64,000 bases of DNA from Rattus norvegicus (GCF_036323735.1 NC_086027.1:83991162-84055161), one strand, 5' to 3'; positions 41,051 through 52,606 are shown, counted from the stretch's first letter. Program-made: numbers and translations. Notes: generated by a model not told the origin, from the sequence alone.

Positions 41051-42079
41051 TACGGATATGATACATCTACATATCTTGAGACAGGAGACATCAAGAAGAA
41101 TGACGTTTTAAAGTAGTACTGTGGATCAAAAATAACCAAATAACTCTTACCTCTCACCCCAGGTCTAAGTTCAAGGCCTATTTCTACACCACATGACAGT
41201 CCTACTAAAAGGAAAAGCAGGTCAAGGAGCCTCTGTACTAGTTAGACTTAATACTAAATGAAGAAATTCTTGCCACCCTCACACTTGAGGACAAACTACT
41301 GGAAAACTGATAAAATATCTCTTCACACCTCTAAGTCGGTCTTGCTCAGAGCCTTGACCCCTTAGTTCTGTCTGAAAGCACCAACCCAGCCCCTCACACA
41401 GTCAGGAACAGAGGGGCCTGTGGGCCTAACCCACGCTGAGGTGCTGAGAGGCCACACCTAGGAAGGTGGGGGCTGCTCACGGGAGCTGTGTTCTGTCACA
41501 CAATTACCATATTATGTGGTTCTAATAAAAAGAAATACTTGAAGTTTTATTAGTGCCATATAATAAAGTATTTATAGAATCTTGGGGGGGGGGGTCGGGA
41601 AATGGGCAGAATCAGAATTGTCAGTAACAACCTGGCAACAACAGTTCTCAGTGTCGGCCATCCAGGTTAAATCTGAATGCAGAGCCTCCACTGTGGGGGA
41701 GGAACAGCATGAACACAACTCACCACACAGACCCTTTCCCTCAACAGTGTGTCTCTGGCTTCTCTCTGACTAGCTGCAAGTGAGGTGAGGAAAGGCAAAA
41801 AGAATATGGAACACTAGCAAAATCAATGGGCCTAGGCCCCAAAAGGCTGGGAGACAGAGAAAAGGGGTGTCATTGTAAGAATGAATGGAAGGATGGCTTT
41901 GAAAGAGTCTATTCCAGACCTAGCCTAGCACTGCTCAACAGAGCTGGCAGTTCTGAAACCTGCCCATTGCTGTGCTCACCCCTTCCATAGACCACTCACA
42001 TTCTTCACAAGGGTGCTACCCGGCATCCGCACCAGCACACATCCTCAGCTTCTCCCACAGGGCCCGTCTTCATATATAT
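41051..42079. other. Unique noncoding sequence
   Basis: Repeat-poor. Contains an AT-rich block (41495-41580) that looks like candidate regulatory sequence and an 11-G run at 41584-41594. No exon supported. Confidence 0.35.
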
Positions 42080-42185
42080 GTCCTTAGGCCACAGTATACA
42101 TGCATGTAAGTGCATATAGCACACACACAATGCATATATGAACACATAAACATACACATGTACACACATGTGAGCGCATGTATGC
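42080..42185. repeat. CACATG/TATACA-rich low-complexity tract
   Basis: Imperfect alternating purine-pyrimidine sequence rich in ACACATG and ATGCAT. Confidence 0.7.
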
Positions 42186-43804
42186 TCACCGCAGCATGCT
42201 GCTTCCTCAAGGCGCAGACTGCCTGCCTTCCCTGGGCACCTTCCCAGATGAAGACGGTCTAGATAAAAATGTCTTCTGAGTCTACACTCCTCTTTTAACA
42301 TTTCAGAATTTTCTATTACCCAGAAAATCTCCCTAAAGAGAAAGAGAAGTGAGGGCTGTGGCATTATTACAGAGGAGACTATAAACAGAACAAATATAGA
42401 GTTGCTTTATTACAAGGCAGTGTGGGGCTGGTGGCTGGCTGATTACAGGGAAACTCCCCAGAGCTCTCTACAGTCCCAAACCTCAATAAAGGGCAGACTA
42501 TAGCTGCCATCAAGTGAGCAGCCGTCGGATTCAGGGCGCCCTAGAATCCCTGCAGATTCCAGTCCAGGATGTGATACCTGCCTTGGCTGAAGATAAAGAG
42601 AAAAGCAAACACAATCTAAGAGCCAGGACTGTGCTTGGCAAAGAGCCACCAGGCCATCTTCTCAAAGACAAACACAATTAGTTATGGTTTGGGTTTCCTG
42701 AAATCAATAGATTCCAAATTTCAGTAGAAAACAAACTAAAACAAAACAACTAGAACTCAAGAACAAATTGACAGATTCGAAACCCAGACATATCAAGAAT
42801 AGTCCACGGGGGTGGTTAGTGGCAGGAGAGGAGCAATGTAACTGGCCGGACTGAAACAACCCAGACTATGCACAAGATCATAGAAGGAAGAGTGGGAAAT
42901 CCACAGATCCTCCTTTCTGGGCTTCGGGCACACGGCGTCCCTTCCTGGGTGACTCACACTGGGATCACCTTCACCCCCTGCTTCATGTGGTGAAGTCCTC
43001 TTTATAAGGAGACACACTGCGAGCCTTCTCCTCCTCCTTGCCTGCGAGCCAGGGCAATTGCGTCACTGACCCTCACACACTCCCTCCTCTTTCCAGCAGC
43101 CACCACACAAGGGATCTTGTCTTGTGGTCCCCGAAATCCTTTCATCTGGGCTCCAAACCCACTGTCACCTTGGCCTTAAATCACTCCCCAGGAGACACTT
43201 GGGGAACAGCAGGACAGAGAGTGTCTGGTCCTGAAGGCTAGAATCTACTGATCCTGCAGGGCCATGCTCTTCTCTGCCCAAAGGCAGGACACAGGGATAA
43301 AGTTTGAACCTGGTGAGCTCTCCCTACAGACTAGGTTTCCCACTGAATTGGATGATAATACTCATCACTCCAGTTCCCAAGCTGAGAGATAAAAAGAGCT
43401 GAGAGGCAGCCCTCCTGGCTGGTTACAGGCTGATTCCATTATAAAGCTCCTCCACCTTACTTGTTTAGGGATTAAAGAATTGATAGCCTTGGAAGATGAT
43501 TGCCAAATATGTGCCCACCCCCATTTCTGTTCTCACTCCACTTTGACAGCTGAAAATGTCAGTGTGTCTCAGACGCTTCTCCCAGATAGAGGAGTCCTTC
43601 CAATCTCCTTCAGTTCATTCCCATGTTGCATAGTTCTAACATTTTTCTTGACTTTCTGTGTGGGAATAATTCCTGCTTACCCATGTTCCTTTCACTTCAG
43701 AACCTGCACTTCAACTGGCAGGTTTACAATGAGACTTGACAGTAGTTTTCTCATTGAATATATCTCATTAGGACAGAGTCTTATAGATATGTGGAACTGT
43801 AGGG
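42186..43804. other. Repeat-poor noncoding sequence
   Basis: About 1.6 kb with no recognised SINE. The plus-strand 123-codon frame at 43480-43851 runs into a MIR and lacks a domain. Frames at 42005-42364 and 43038-43241 are likewise unsupported. Confidence 0.35.
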
Positions 43805-43930
43805 AAAGAGTTGTACTAGAAAGTGAAAGGATGAGGTCTCCACCACAGTGACTTGTAAAACTTGGATTCACTCAATTTCCCTAAGCCAAGTCTTAGTGGG
43901 CTTAACACAAAATAATGACTATGTAAATTG
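43805..43930 (+). repeat. MIR, diverged
   Basis: 'ccaccacagtgacttgtaaa', 'acttggattcactcaatttc', 'cctaagccaagtcttagtgg' follow the MIR core order. Confidence 0.6.
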
Positions 43931-43954
43931 GTACCTTATTTTTATTTATTTTAT

Positions 43955-44098
43955 TCATTTTGAGGCAAGGTCCCATTCTAGAGCCCTGACTGTCCTTGAA
44001 CTTGTTATGTAGACAAGGCTGTCTTCTAACTCAAAGAGATTTGCCTGCTTCAGCTTTCACAGTGCTGGGATCAAAGGCCAGCACCACTACACCAGCTT
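43955..44098 (-). repeat. B1 SINE, antisense
   Basis: 'ttttgaggcaaggtcccatt', 'tgtccttgaacttgttatgt', 'cttcagctttcacagtgctg', 'gcaccactacaccagctt'. Confidence 0.75.
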
Positions 44099-44195
44099 AT
44101 TTTTATTCCTTTTTATCTAAGTAGGTGATCGAACTCTTGTGTTGATTGTACTCAGTGCAGTCTGCCTATTTTACCAGATAGCTATACCATCATCA
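44099..44195 (-). repeat. tRNA-like SINE part, antisense (possibly B4 with the adjacent B1)
   Basis: 'taggtgatcgaactcttgtg', 'tttaccagatagctatacca' resemble a reversed tRNA-derived head. Confidence 0.45.
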
Positions 44196-44224
44196 AGACA
44201 AAAGTCCTTTGAACACACTACAGC

Positions 44225-44335
44225 TGCTGGTAGGGGTAGTGTATGCCTGTAATCCTAGCACTAGGGAAGCCAGGGCAGGAAGACTGGTTTCTAGGCTAGC
44301 CTAGACTATAAGTAAGATCCTATGAAGAAAAAAGA
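44225..44335 (+). repeat. B1-like SINE, diverged
   Basis: 'tatgcctgtaatcctagcac', 'tagggaagccagggcaggaa', 'gcctagactataagtaagat'. Confidence 0.65.
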
Positions 44336-44770
44336 GAGAAGAGGAGGGGAGGAGGAGGATGGGAAGAATTGGATGAAAGGGCAGAAGAGAGAGGAGATGA
44401 AATAAGAAAAAGTATTGAAAGCTTTCAATGGATCAGCCATAATAAACAATGTGCAATGTCCCTAGGGAGGGGGGCCACAAAAGATAGTAATTACAGTACG
44501 GTTGAGAAGGCTTACAACAGCAAAGGGGAATAGCAAGTGTATAAGGGAGGCAGAACGTAGGGGACCAGAGGACATACCCTCAGAGGAATTAACACCTTCA
44601 CTGAAATGCAAACAGAGGAGAGGCAAACAGTCAGCTCCTGGCACAGCACTTGCTTCATGTAGAAAAACAGAGCAAGCTGAAGAAAACCTTTGTTGTTGTA
44701 TGTGTGCCTCCAGCAGTGTCACAAGGAGGAACCCCCACCATGCTAAAAACTACAGACAAGAAAACAATGG
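44336..44770. other. Purine-rich then unique noncoding sequence
   Basis: Positions 44330-44400 are GA-rich ('gaggaggggaggaggaggat'). The overlapping antisense frames at 44462-44795 have no domain. Confidence 0.4.
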
Positions 44771-44935
44771 GTGGGCTGGAAAGATGGCTCAATAGTTAAG
44801 AGCACTGGCTATTCTTCCAGAGGACCTGGGTTCAAGTCCCAGCACCCACAGAAAAGAATAGGCTCCGGGAACTGATAGCAGCTCACAGTGACTGAAAGTG
44901 AAGATGTGTGGGTGTGGGTGTGGCCTAGCTAGCAT
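44771..44935 (+). repeat. B3-type SINE
   Basis: 'gtgggctggaaagatggctc', 'cttccagaggacctgggttc', 'aagtcccagcacccacagaa'. The 3' half is diverged. Confidence 0.75.
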
Positions 44936-44959
44936 AAAAATGGCTACAGAAGTAGAGGT

Positions 44960-45070
44960 AAAAGTAATGCTTAGATTATAAAGGGCCTTTGACAGATTAG
45001 GGAATTTGGACTTTATCTTAAAAGTAATTGGAAGCCACCAATCTTTTAAGATTCTCTTTGGTGAATAGCT
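44960..45070 (+). repeat. Old mammalian interspersed repeat fragment
   Basis: 'gggaatttggactttatctt', 'aattggaagccaccaatctt' match the same unnamed family as 7840-8160. Confidence 0.5.
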
Positions 45071-45965
45071 CCTACCTGGTTTCCTTTCCTGATTGTGGCT
45101 CTCCTGAGCTAAAGAGTATTAGTAAAGAAACAGAGGTTCAGGCTTGATCTGCTTATTTCTTTTCATCCTTTAGCAACAGAGGAATTCAGAGTTCCCACCT
45201 CTTTCCTCGTGAGACTCTCTAATCCTTTAAATGTTTGGTTTACTTTCCAAACAGGCTCCCTCTCCATGCCCTTATTGCCGCCCCCACCCAGCAAGGAAAG
45301 CCCTTTGATTGTGTAGCCAATGCCTTCCACCTCGCTGTCCTATTGACCTGGGCTCTTAGCCTCTTTTCTTGACTATTTCCTCACCATCACCATCCTCCAA
45401 ATAGGGCTGTCAAGTGACCCTGCCAATAATCCACACTTCTAATCCAAAGCTCATTTCTTATCTCTCACCTGAGTCCCACCAACTCTGTCAATATTTACTC
45501 CTCTCCTCAATCCTAGATCCCTCAACCTCTAGAAACAATTTGGTGGTCCTCTACCAGAAGACTAAGATAGTGCTGACCAAACATGTGATCAATCTGGGCA
45601 AGAAAGACCTCATATCTAGCTGATACGGCAGACCAGAAAACAAACCAAACGAAAGCCCCTCCTTCCTTTTCCTGTACCTCATTAAGTTGCCTACAGCATA
45701 GTTTAAGGTTAGAATCAATGCCCTACGGAGAATCACCACAGTCCTTGACTTTATCTCTTGCTTACACCATTTAACCTTAGAATCTCAAACCTTGGCAATG
45801 AGAAAGAAATCTTTAGAGTTCATCTTCCACCTCATATCAGAGCCCTTTAACGTGAACTAGCACCTGAGGTTCCATGCTCCTAACAGCCAAATGTCTAAAA
45901 ATTCTTGTTTGTTTATCTTTCTGTTTTGTTTTGAGTTTTTGTTTGACTTGATTTGATTCAATTTG
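45071..45965. other. Unique noncoding sequence
   Basis: About 0.9 kb, no gene or repeat recognised. Confidence 0.4.
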
Positions 45966-45969
45966 ATTT

Positions 45970-46109
45970 GATTTTGAGATGGCTTCTTTGAGTCACCTTG
46001 GCTGTCATAGGATCAGCTGTGTAGACCAGGCTGGCCTGGAACTCACAAAGATCTGTCTCCCTCTGCCTCCCAGTGCTGGAATTAAAGGCATGAACCACCA
46101 CATCCAGCA
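45970..46109 (-). repeat. B1 SINE, antisense
   Basis: 'gtgtagaccaggctggcctg', 'gaactcacaaagatctgtct', 'ctggaattaaaggcatgaac'. Confidence 0.85.
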
Positions 46110-46306
46110 AAGATTTATTTATTTTAATTGTATCTGTATGACCATTTTCTCTCCATGTGTTGTGTATTCAATGACAGAGGAGGCCAGAAGAGGGCATCAG
46201 ATCTACCGGAACTGTTCATAGCCGGGTTATGAGCTACCATCTGGGTACTGGGAACTGAATCTGGGTCTTCCTCAAGAGCAGCAAGTGTTCTTAACCACTG
46301 AGCCAG
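46110..46306 (-). repeat. B3/B2-type SINE, antisense
   Basis: 'gaggccagaagagggcatca', 'ggttatgagctaccatctgg', 'gttcttaaccactgagccag'. It lies head to tail with the B1 on its left. Confidence 0.8.
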
Positions 46307-46317
46307 AAGTCTTTTTT

Positions 46318-46452
46318 CCAGGATGGTTCATGCCTGTAATTCAAGCACTCAAAAGGTTGAGGCAGAAAGATTGTCACAAGTTCAAGGTCATCCTGGGCTA
46401 CATGGTAAGTACTAGGCTATTTAGGGCTTAATAGCAGATCCTATTCCAAAAA
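46318..46452 (+). repeat. B1-like SINE, diverged
   Basis: 'ttcatgcctgtaattcaagc', 'ttcaaggtcatcctgggcta', 'atcctattccaaaaacataa'. Confidence 0.65.
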
Positions 46453-46589
46453 CATAATTAAAACAAAACTTGAAAAAAAGAAAGAAAGAAGTCCCCCCCC
46501 CCTTACCTTAGGGTATGATCACTAGGCTAATAGCTCCAAAGGGATGAATTCCACTATTCCATTTACAATATTCTTTTATTTGGTTGATT

Positions 46590-46712
46590 TTGGTTTTTTG
46601 AAACAGTGTCTCCCTATGGAGCTCTGATTGCCCTGGAACTTGTTAGGTGGACCTCAGATTTGCTGTGATCCTCTTTCATCAGCCTCTCAAGCCTAATTCA
46701 CCACACCCAGCT
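46590..46712 (-). repeat. B1-like SINE, antisense
   Basis: 'gttttttgaaacagtgtctc', 'gattgccctggaacttgtta', 'caccacacccagct'. Confidence 0.65.
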
Positions 46713-46760
46713 GCACAAATTCTCCCAATTCTAGGATGATGCTATTTAAAGATCGGGCAG

Positions 46761-46880
46761 AGCCTGGGTGCTGTGGCTTGCACCTCTAATCCCAGCAATC
46801 TACTCAGAAGGCTGAAGGGAGGGCCTTGAATGCAAAGGCAATCTGAGCAACACAGCAAGATCCCCTCTTTAAAATAAATA
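46761..46880 (+). repeat. B1-like SINE, diverged
   Basis: 'gtgctgtggcttgcacctct', 'aatcccagcaatctactcag', 'atctgagcaacacagcaaga'. Confidence 0.65.
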
Positions 46881-47880
46881 TGAACAGTATGATCAGACAA
46901 CTGGTGCCAATCCATAACTTATACTGAGGTTTGATAAGAGTTAAAGAAGCTGAGCACAAGTCTTTAAACACATTTATAACACTCTGACATTGTTGTGACA
47001 CCCAAACGTGTGTTCCAAGGACTCATCTCAACAAACAGGGTATCTAGATGATAGTTTGGAAGCAGTTGAACCTGTACAAGCCCCGTAGAGCTCATGTCAC
47101 CTATTACTTATGTGCAACGCAAGTTATTTTGAAAAGTACTTGTTGACGGTCTCAATGGAAGATACCAATAGGTCCTGGGGTAGGAAGCTAATTCCTCTCT
47201 TCTCTCTTTCTGGGGTCAAGAGAGAGTGAACCTGCTGCCTTGGGTAGAGACAGGAAGCTGTTCCCACTAAATCACTGGCTGTATGGGGTGAAGAGGAGGG
47301 CAGGAATTGGTGGCCAGGTTATCAGGCAATAACAAACTCAGTACTCAAGCACGCGACTTCCAGCAATGCAAGGAGCTTCCTTTGTTTTGAGAAAACAAGA
47401 GCTGCAAGAAGCTTTTCCTTGACACGTTCGTGCCTGGCTTTAGCACAGTGCAACACCTCCCCTCCCCCCCCCAAACACACAAATAGGACAGTCTTGGCCA
47501 GTGACGGATAAGTCAGCACCCTGACCACAACCCCTGTTTGCCCTTCCTTTTCCACCACTTCCTCAGTAGCAGGGCCACTCTGGGGACATAGGTAGATGGC
47601 AGCCTAGGTCACAGTCAAGAACTTCACCCCCAATGACCCTGCGCCTCGTCCATACAGCTCTCCTAATGCCCTTACAGCCCATGTTCTCTCCCCAGTACTG
47701 TATTTTGGTCTCAGGCCAAAGAATCTGTCCCATTCTCTGGGGCTGCAGGTAAGCTAAGGTTCAGCACAACTCTCTGACAAAGACCGTGGCATGATCTATA
47801 GCAAGCTAAATCCGAAGCAGCTCCTATCCAAGTTCAAGCAGAATACCTGAAGTTCCACCAAAATATTCTGAGCATGCATT
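46881..47880. other. Unique noncoding sequence
   Basis: About 1 kb with no recognised gene or repeat. A 9-C run lies at 47464-47472. Confidence 0.4.
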
Positions 47881-48007
47881 TGTGTGCATGTGTATCTATG
47901 TGTTCACGTGTGAATAGGTGTTCAAAAACTCAAGTTAATGTGCATGTGGGGGCCAGAGGTGCCTTCCTCTGCTGCTTCCAAATGTATTCTTTTTAAGTAT
48001 TTATTTG

Positions 48008-48038
<31 letters not shown>

Positions 48039-48155
48039 ACAATCTTCTGTAGTCAACTTTCTTGTCCACCCTGTAGGTCCTAGTGATCCAGGGATCAAAC
48101 TGGTCACCGGGCTTGGCAGCAGGCATCTTTACCCACTGAGCCATCTCACTGACTT
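47881..48155 (-). repeat. RSINE1-type SINE, antisense, with internal (TG)n
   Basis: TG-rich start, (TG)n at 48008-48035, then 'gtgatccagggatcaaactg', 'gtcaccgggcttggcagcag', 'catctttacccactgagcca'. Confidence 0.7.
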
Positions 48156-48320
48156 TCTATCTCACTTTTGAGCAGGTTCTCTCAGTGGACCTGAAGCTCA
48201 CATTGGCTAGGCTGGCTGGGCTCCAAGGATCCACCTGCCTTTGCCCCCTGAGAGCTGGGGTCGGGCATGTGTTACCACACCTGGCTGTTTACATGGCCAC
48301 TAGGGATACAAACCCAGATC
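48156..48320 (-). repeat. B1/B4-like SINE part, antisense
   Basis: 'gagcaggttctctcagtgga', 'gctggctgggctccaaggat', 'cggcatgtgttaccacacct'-type order, ending 'atacaaacccagatccc'. Confidence 0.55.
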
Positions 48321-48321
48321 C

Positions 48322-48470
48322 CAGGCCAGTGAGAGAGTTCAGTAGTAAAGGCGCCTGCTGCCAAGATTAATGGCCTGAGTTTGAAGTTCACATGGTGGAA
48401 AGAGAGATCTAACACTCTCAAGTTGTCCTCTCTCCTCCACTTGTGCACCCTTTCCCCTCATGAGTTTGTG
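48322..48470 (+). repeat. RSINE1-type SINE
   Basis: 'gagagagttcagtagtaaag', 'gcgcctgctgccaagattaa', 'tggcctgagtttgaagttca', 'cacatggtggaaagagagat', 'tcaagttgtcctctctcctc': close to the family order. Confidence 0.75.
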
Positions 48471-48579
48471 TGCCAAGCTCTCTCCCAGGCCTTCTACACA
48501 TGCTTTATGTTATTAAGGACTCACTAATATGTTAAAAGTTATCACTCTGATGAAAGTATGCACAGCAATGCACCTCTTG

Positions 48580-48723
48580 TTTTGGTTTGGTTTTGGAGGG
48601 GGGCTCTACATAGTCCCGGCTGTCCTGGAACTGTCTCTACCAGGCTGGCATCAAACTCACAGAGATCCACTTGCCTCTGCCTCCCAATTACTAGGATTAA
48701 AGGTGTGTACTACTATGCCCAGC
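48580..48723 (-). repeat. B1 SINE, antisense
   Basis: 'cctggaactgtctctaccag', 'aactcacagagatccacttg', 'ctaggattaaaggtgtgtac'. Confidence 0.85.
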
Positions 48724-50305
48724 TGTAATTTCTCTTGATGCTGAATGCCATCAAATCTTCCAAGCTTCCAAGGATTTAACTGGAGGGAGGTGGCTGGGGG
48801 AAGGCTTAGGACCAAACACTAAAAGCAGCCAACAACACCTGGAAGATTCTCACTCTTGGAGGTGTAAATAGAGTAAGTCTTGACATTTCAGACTCACATG
48901 AAAGTTTCACCTAAGGCTAAAGACTGCAGGACAGGATCTGAGAATCAAGGCCAATAAGGCAAAACCATTGGAGGCCAGCAACCCTCCCTCCCACTCTGAT
49001 TAATCAATGGCTCTTACTCTATACTCTGACTGCCCAAGAGCCCAAGTTTCTATGAAGACTCATTTGTCCAGTAAGGGGAGGGGTGTGTGGGGGCGGGACT
49101 CCCCCCACTCCAGGCCTCTTTTGTGCCAAAGAAGGAGGAAACAGAATAAGCAAAATAAAATTCATAAAGCAAAGCAGTAATTATGGTGTGGTCAACAAGA
49201 GGCAGCTACTCAGGCCCATCATTATGTGGCTAAATTTAACGCCCTGCGAGGCCAGGGGAGCCATGCGCCCCGGGCACCGTGTGTCCACACAGACGCCAGC
49301 TCTGCCACCTTCACCCGCTCAACAGCCGCCAGGGTTGCCAGAAAGCAGGTCACAATTTTTTTTATAGTCTGTTTACTAAGATGCTGTTTTTACTGCCGGC
49401 GCTTCTCTCATTTTATCTTTTCCCCTTTTCCCCAAACAGACTGGCCTGTATTTTCTGTCCTGTTTTTTTTTTTTCCTCCCTCTCTCAGTGCTATTTTCAG
49501 AACTCTAATTTTATATGGTATGTCCCTTTTTTTTGGTAAATATTTGCCATAACTAAGCCAGGCACATCCAGTTTAAAAGACTTCGTCCCACAAAACATCA
49601 TACCTTTAACGATATGCATCTCATTAGCTTGCCTCATGAAAGGGAGTATAGAAAAAAAGCAATTCACAGACTCTCTCACTTTTTATGTCTAGAGAGACCT
49701 ACATTTATATGTGAGGACAAGCTGAACACTAGCACTGGGAGTCCTGATAGTAGTATAATGGCCATTTGACTCAGGCGTCCAGCCTCAGGACTGGTTTTAG
49801 GAGAGTCTGGCTCGTGGTCTACGTATTGCTGCTGGTCCACCTGGGTGGTTCTGAGAAGTCAGTACAGCTAGAGCATTCCCTGGTCATTAGGGCTCTCTAG
49901 GACGAGAGAGAAATAAAAACCCTAGATCCTAAACTATCTAAAATTCCAGAAAACAGATGGCCACAGACGTTTGCTCCTTCTCTGGCCAATACAGTTAGAG
50001 AAAGGCAGCTGTGAGTTAAGAGAGGGATCCTTCTCAAGCTGGAACTTCTACACTGTTCACTTACTATCCAGGACTTCTGGAAACTGGCAAAACCCCAGAA
50101 GTGAGGGAGGATTTCCCACTGTATGCATGCGGTTCAATGAAAGTTGTATAATTGAATCTACATCCTTCCCTGAAGAAGGACACAGCATCCAAAAACCAGT
50201 CTCCAAACCTCTGTGACCCTTTTAAACTCAATGACACAATTAGAGAATGCCCCTCATGTCCTCAGTGTTTGTAATAAAAAAAATAGGGGGACTGAAAGGA
50301 GCAAG
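48724..50305. other. Repeat-poor noncoding stretch with candidate regulatory block
   Basis: About 1.6 kb with no SINE recognised. The block 49140-49330 combines an AT-rich homeodomain-like half (gtaattatgg at 49176) with a GC-rich half (gccctgcgaggcc near 49241). Plus-strand frames at 49083-49552 have no domain. No exon supported. Confidence 0.35.
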
Positions 50306-50565
50306 GGGGTTATAGAGATGGCTCAGTTGGTAAAGTGCTCACTATGTAAGCACAAGAACCAGAATTTGACCCCTAGCACCCATGAAAAAAGCCAAAGGCA
50401 ACAGCCCATGCTCAAAAATCCCAACACAGGGGCCAGTAAGCTGCCAGCCAGTCTGATGAATTTTCAAGCAAGGGGGAGAATGACTGGTGAAAACACTCAA
50501 ATGTTGATCTCTGGAACTCCACAAAGATCCGTGCACATACAAACACACATACACATACAGACAGA
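50306..50565 (+). repeat. B4 SINE
   Basis: 'tatagagatggctcagttgg', 'taagcacaagaaccagaatt', 'ccctagcacccatgaaaaaa', then a B1-like part and a CACATA tail. Confidence 0.7.
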
Positions 50566-51428
50566 CACTGACACAAAAGCAGTAAAAAAGCTCATTATGA
50601 GAAAACTGGCCAAAAGAATAGGATCTCTACCATGGGTGGAGTTGGGCATGCCAATCACCTGGCCAAGAGGAACCACCCCTCAGGGAGATAGTACTACACC
50701 TAGGAAAGGGGGTCCCCTAAAGCCACAATAATGAGATAGGTGGACACTAATGCATTTTTCTTTCCCAGAATTCTCACCCTTGGCACATCTCTTATATAAC
50801 TGTACACAAGTAGCTTACATCTGCCCATTCTTCTAAATTACCCGGAAAAGGGTTACTTCCTCTCTTCCTTCTGTCTCTTTTCTAAGCAAGCTTTCTCTAA
50901 CACTTTGAGCTTCCCTAGCATGTTGGGTTTTCTTATCCTTTCTCTGGAGCTTACTTTCCCACCATGTGGCTGCCTGTTGTCCTTCACCTCATCCCTATGC
51001 CAGCTTAACTCTAACAACACGGCCTTTCTCCTGCTCTCCTCCATTACCTCCTCCAGGCATTACAGAGATTTAGCTTGCCTGCCCTGTGATTTTTTTTTAA
51101 CTCCAATAAAATTGACCTCAAGCTTCTACTTGAGCCCATTCTTAAATTCCTTTATTAATAAGACCAAAAACACCAAGAACACCCTGTTATCCCTGGTATC
51201 ACCTGGTAACCAGAAGGTCCTCCCAACCCCAAATTTCTGATGACAGGACAAATGAGAAAGGGAGGTAAGCCTAAGCATGCAGTTCCGGTTACCTGGAACC
51301 TAGGCTACAGGCCATGGGTTCAAGGACATGTTAGGGAGCAGGCATTCATTGAAGATAAAAAGGAAGTGACAGAGGAGAGCAGGAGAGAGAGCTGCCGTAG
51401 GAAAGACATGCACGGATTAGAAAGCCTT
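50566..51428. other. Unique noncoding sequence
   Basis: No gene or repeat recognised. The 172-codon frame 50213-50731 starts outside and runs through the B4, and is rejected. Confidence 0.4.
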
Positions 51429-51545
51429 TCCTGGGGGTGGAGCTGACTCGTGGGTAAGAACACTTTCTGTGTAAGCATGAGGAGCCAGTTAGAATCTACA
51501 TCACCCACATAAAGGCCAGGCGCAGTCCCCAACCCATGCACAGAG
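51429..51545 (+). repeat. B4 SINE, left part
   Basis: 'gtgtaagcatgaggagccag', 'ttagaatctacatcacccac', 'ataaaggccaggcgcagtcc'. Confidence 0.6.
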
Positions 51546-51800
51546 TAAGCAGGGACGGGCTGGTCCCAGGACCTCACTGAACCACCATCCTTGTTAAAAC
51601 AGAAAGGTCTAACCTCTTTAACCCACTTTTTGTTAGTTCATTTAGGAATGAAGACATTTAAAACCAATTTATTAGTTACTACTTGAAGTTATGCTCTTCC
51701 AATAACTGAAACATCTTCAGGAGTCGTTTTCCCTGGGACATTGAATATACATTGAGAAAGATACTTGCTAAAACCAGAAAAGGTAAAAAGTAGCAAACAG
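51546..51800. other. Unique noncoding sequence
   Basis: No feature; ends in the TSD of the next ID. Confidence 0.4.
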
Positions 51801-51900
51801 GGGTTGGGGATTTAGCTCAGTGGTAGAGCGCTTGCCTAGGAAGCGCAAGGCCCTGGGTTCAGTCCCCAGCTCCGAAAAAAAAGAACCAAAAAAAAAAAAA
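51801..51900 (+). mobile_element. ID SINE, young, perfect TSD
   Basis: Consensus-like ID: 'gggttggggatttagctcag', 'aggaagcgcaaggccctggg', 'ccccagctccgaaaaaaaag' and an A-rich tail. TSD agtagcaaacag at 51789-51800 and 51901-51912. Confidence 0.95.
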
Positions 51901-52171
51901 AGTAGCAAACAGCTTTAGAGGGAGTTCTCAACCATTGTATGATCTAAAAGTGTGTTGTTACATTATATCAATCTTTCCCAAAATGCTAGGTACATAGTTA
52001 TTCTTTAGTTTATCTTTTCTCTGTTACTACATGCCCCCAGATACCATTAAATGTTTTTCTTAAATTGTGTATAAGAACATTAAGTTAAACAATTTTACTC
52101 TATTCTCCTGTAGCCTCTTAATAGAACACTGCAGTTTCCATTAACTATTCTTTCTTTAGTTAATTCTGTTA

Positions 52172-52286
52172 TTTGAGACAGGGCCTCACAATGTAACCAA
52201 TGCTAGCTTCAAGCTCATGGTAATCCTCCTGCCTCAGTCCATCCCCAATTGCAAGAATTATTGACATGAGCCACTACACCTAGATA
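52172..52286 (-). repeat. B1-like SINE, antisense, diverged
   Basis: 'tttgagacagggcctcacaa', 'atcctcctgcctcagtccat', 'catgagccactacacctaga'. Confidence 0.65.
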
Positions 52287-52343
52287 ACTAACTGCTCTTT
52301 TGCTCTTTTTAATTTTTAAAATTAAATTATAATAAATTAAATT

Positions 52344-52592
52344 ACAATAAATAAAAAAATATCCTAGTAAGATCACCAGTGTAAGTGAAAGCCCTTGGTC
52401 CTGCTAAGACTGAACCCCCAGTGAACGTGATTGTTGGGGGGAGGGCGGCAATGGGGGGAGGGTGGGGAGGGGAACACCCATAAAGAAGGGAAGGGGGAGG
52501 GATTAGGAGGATGTTTGCCCGGAAAGGGAATAACATTCGAAATGTAAATAAGAAATACTCAAGTTAATTAAAAAAAATTTAAAAAAATAAAA
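52344..52592 (+). mobile_element. 5'-truncated rat L1, 3' UTR only
   Basis: 'gtgaaagcccttggtcctgc', G-rich run at 52434-52475, 'ataacattcgaaatgtaaat', then A/T tail. TSD aataaattaaatt at 52331-52343 and 52593-52605. The first ~25 bases are not typical L1 and may be a small rearrangement at the 5' end. Confidence 0.9.
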
Positions 52593-52606
52593 AATAAATT
52601 AAATTT

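Noticed and set aside
43480..43851. 123-codon frame with a hydrophobic segment
   Set aside because: Ends inside a MIR; no signal of homology or splicing. A spurious membrane-like stretch arises from T-rich DNA.
50213..50731. 172-codon plus-strand frame
   Set aside because: Most of it crosses a B4 SINE in sense orientation; no domain.
51801..51900. tRNA-Ala-like or BC1 RNA gene
   Set aside because: The sequence has tRNA-like A and B boxes, but the A tail and flanking TSD show that it and the similar copies at 1003, 3684, 17236 and 58535 are ID retroposons, not the BC1 locus or a tRNA gene.
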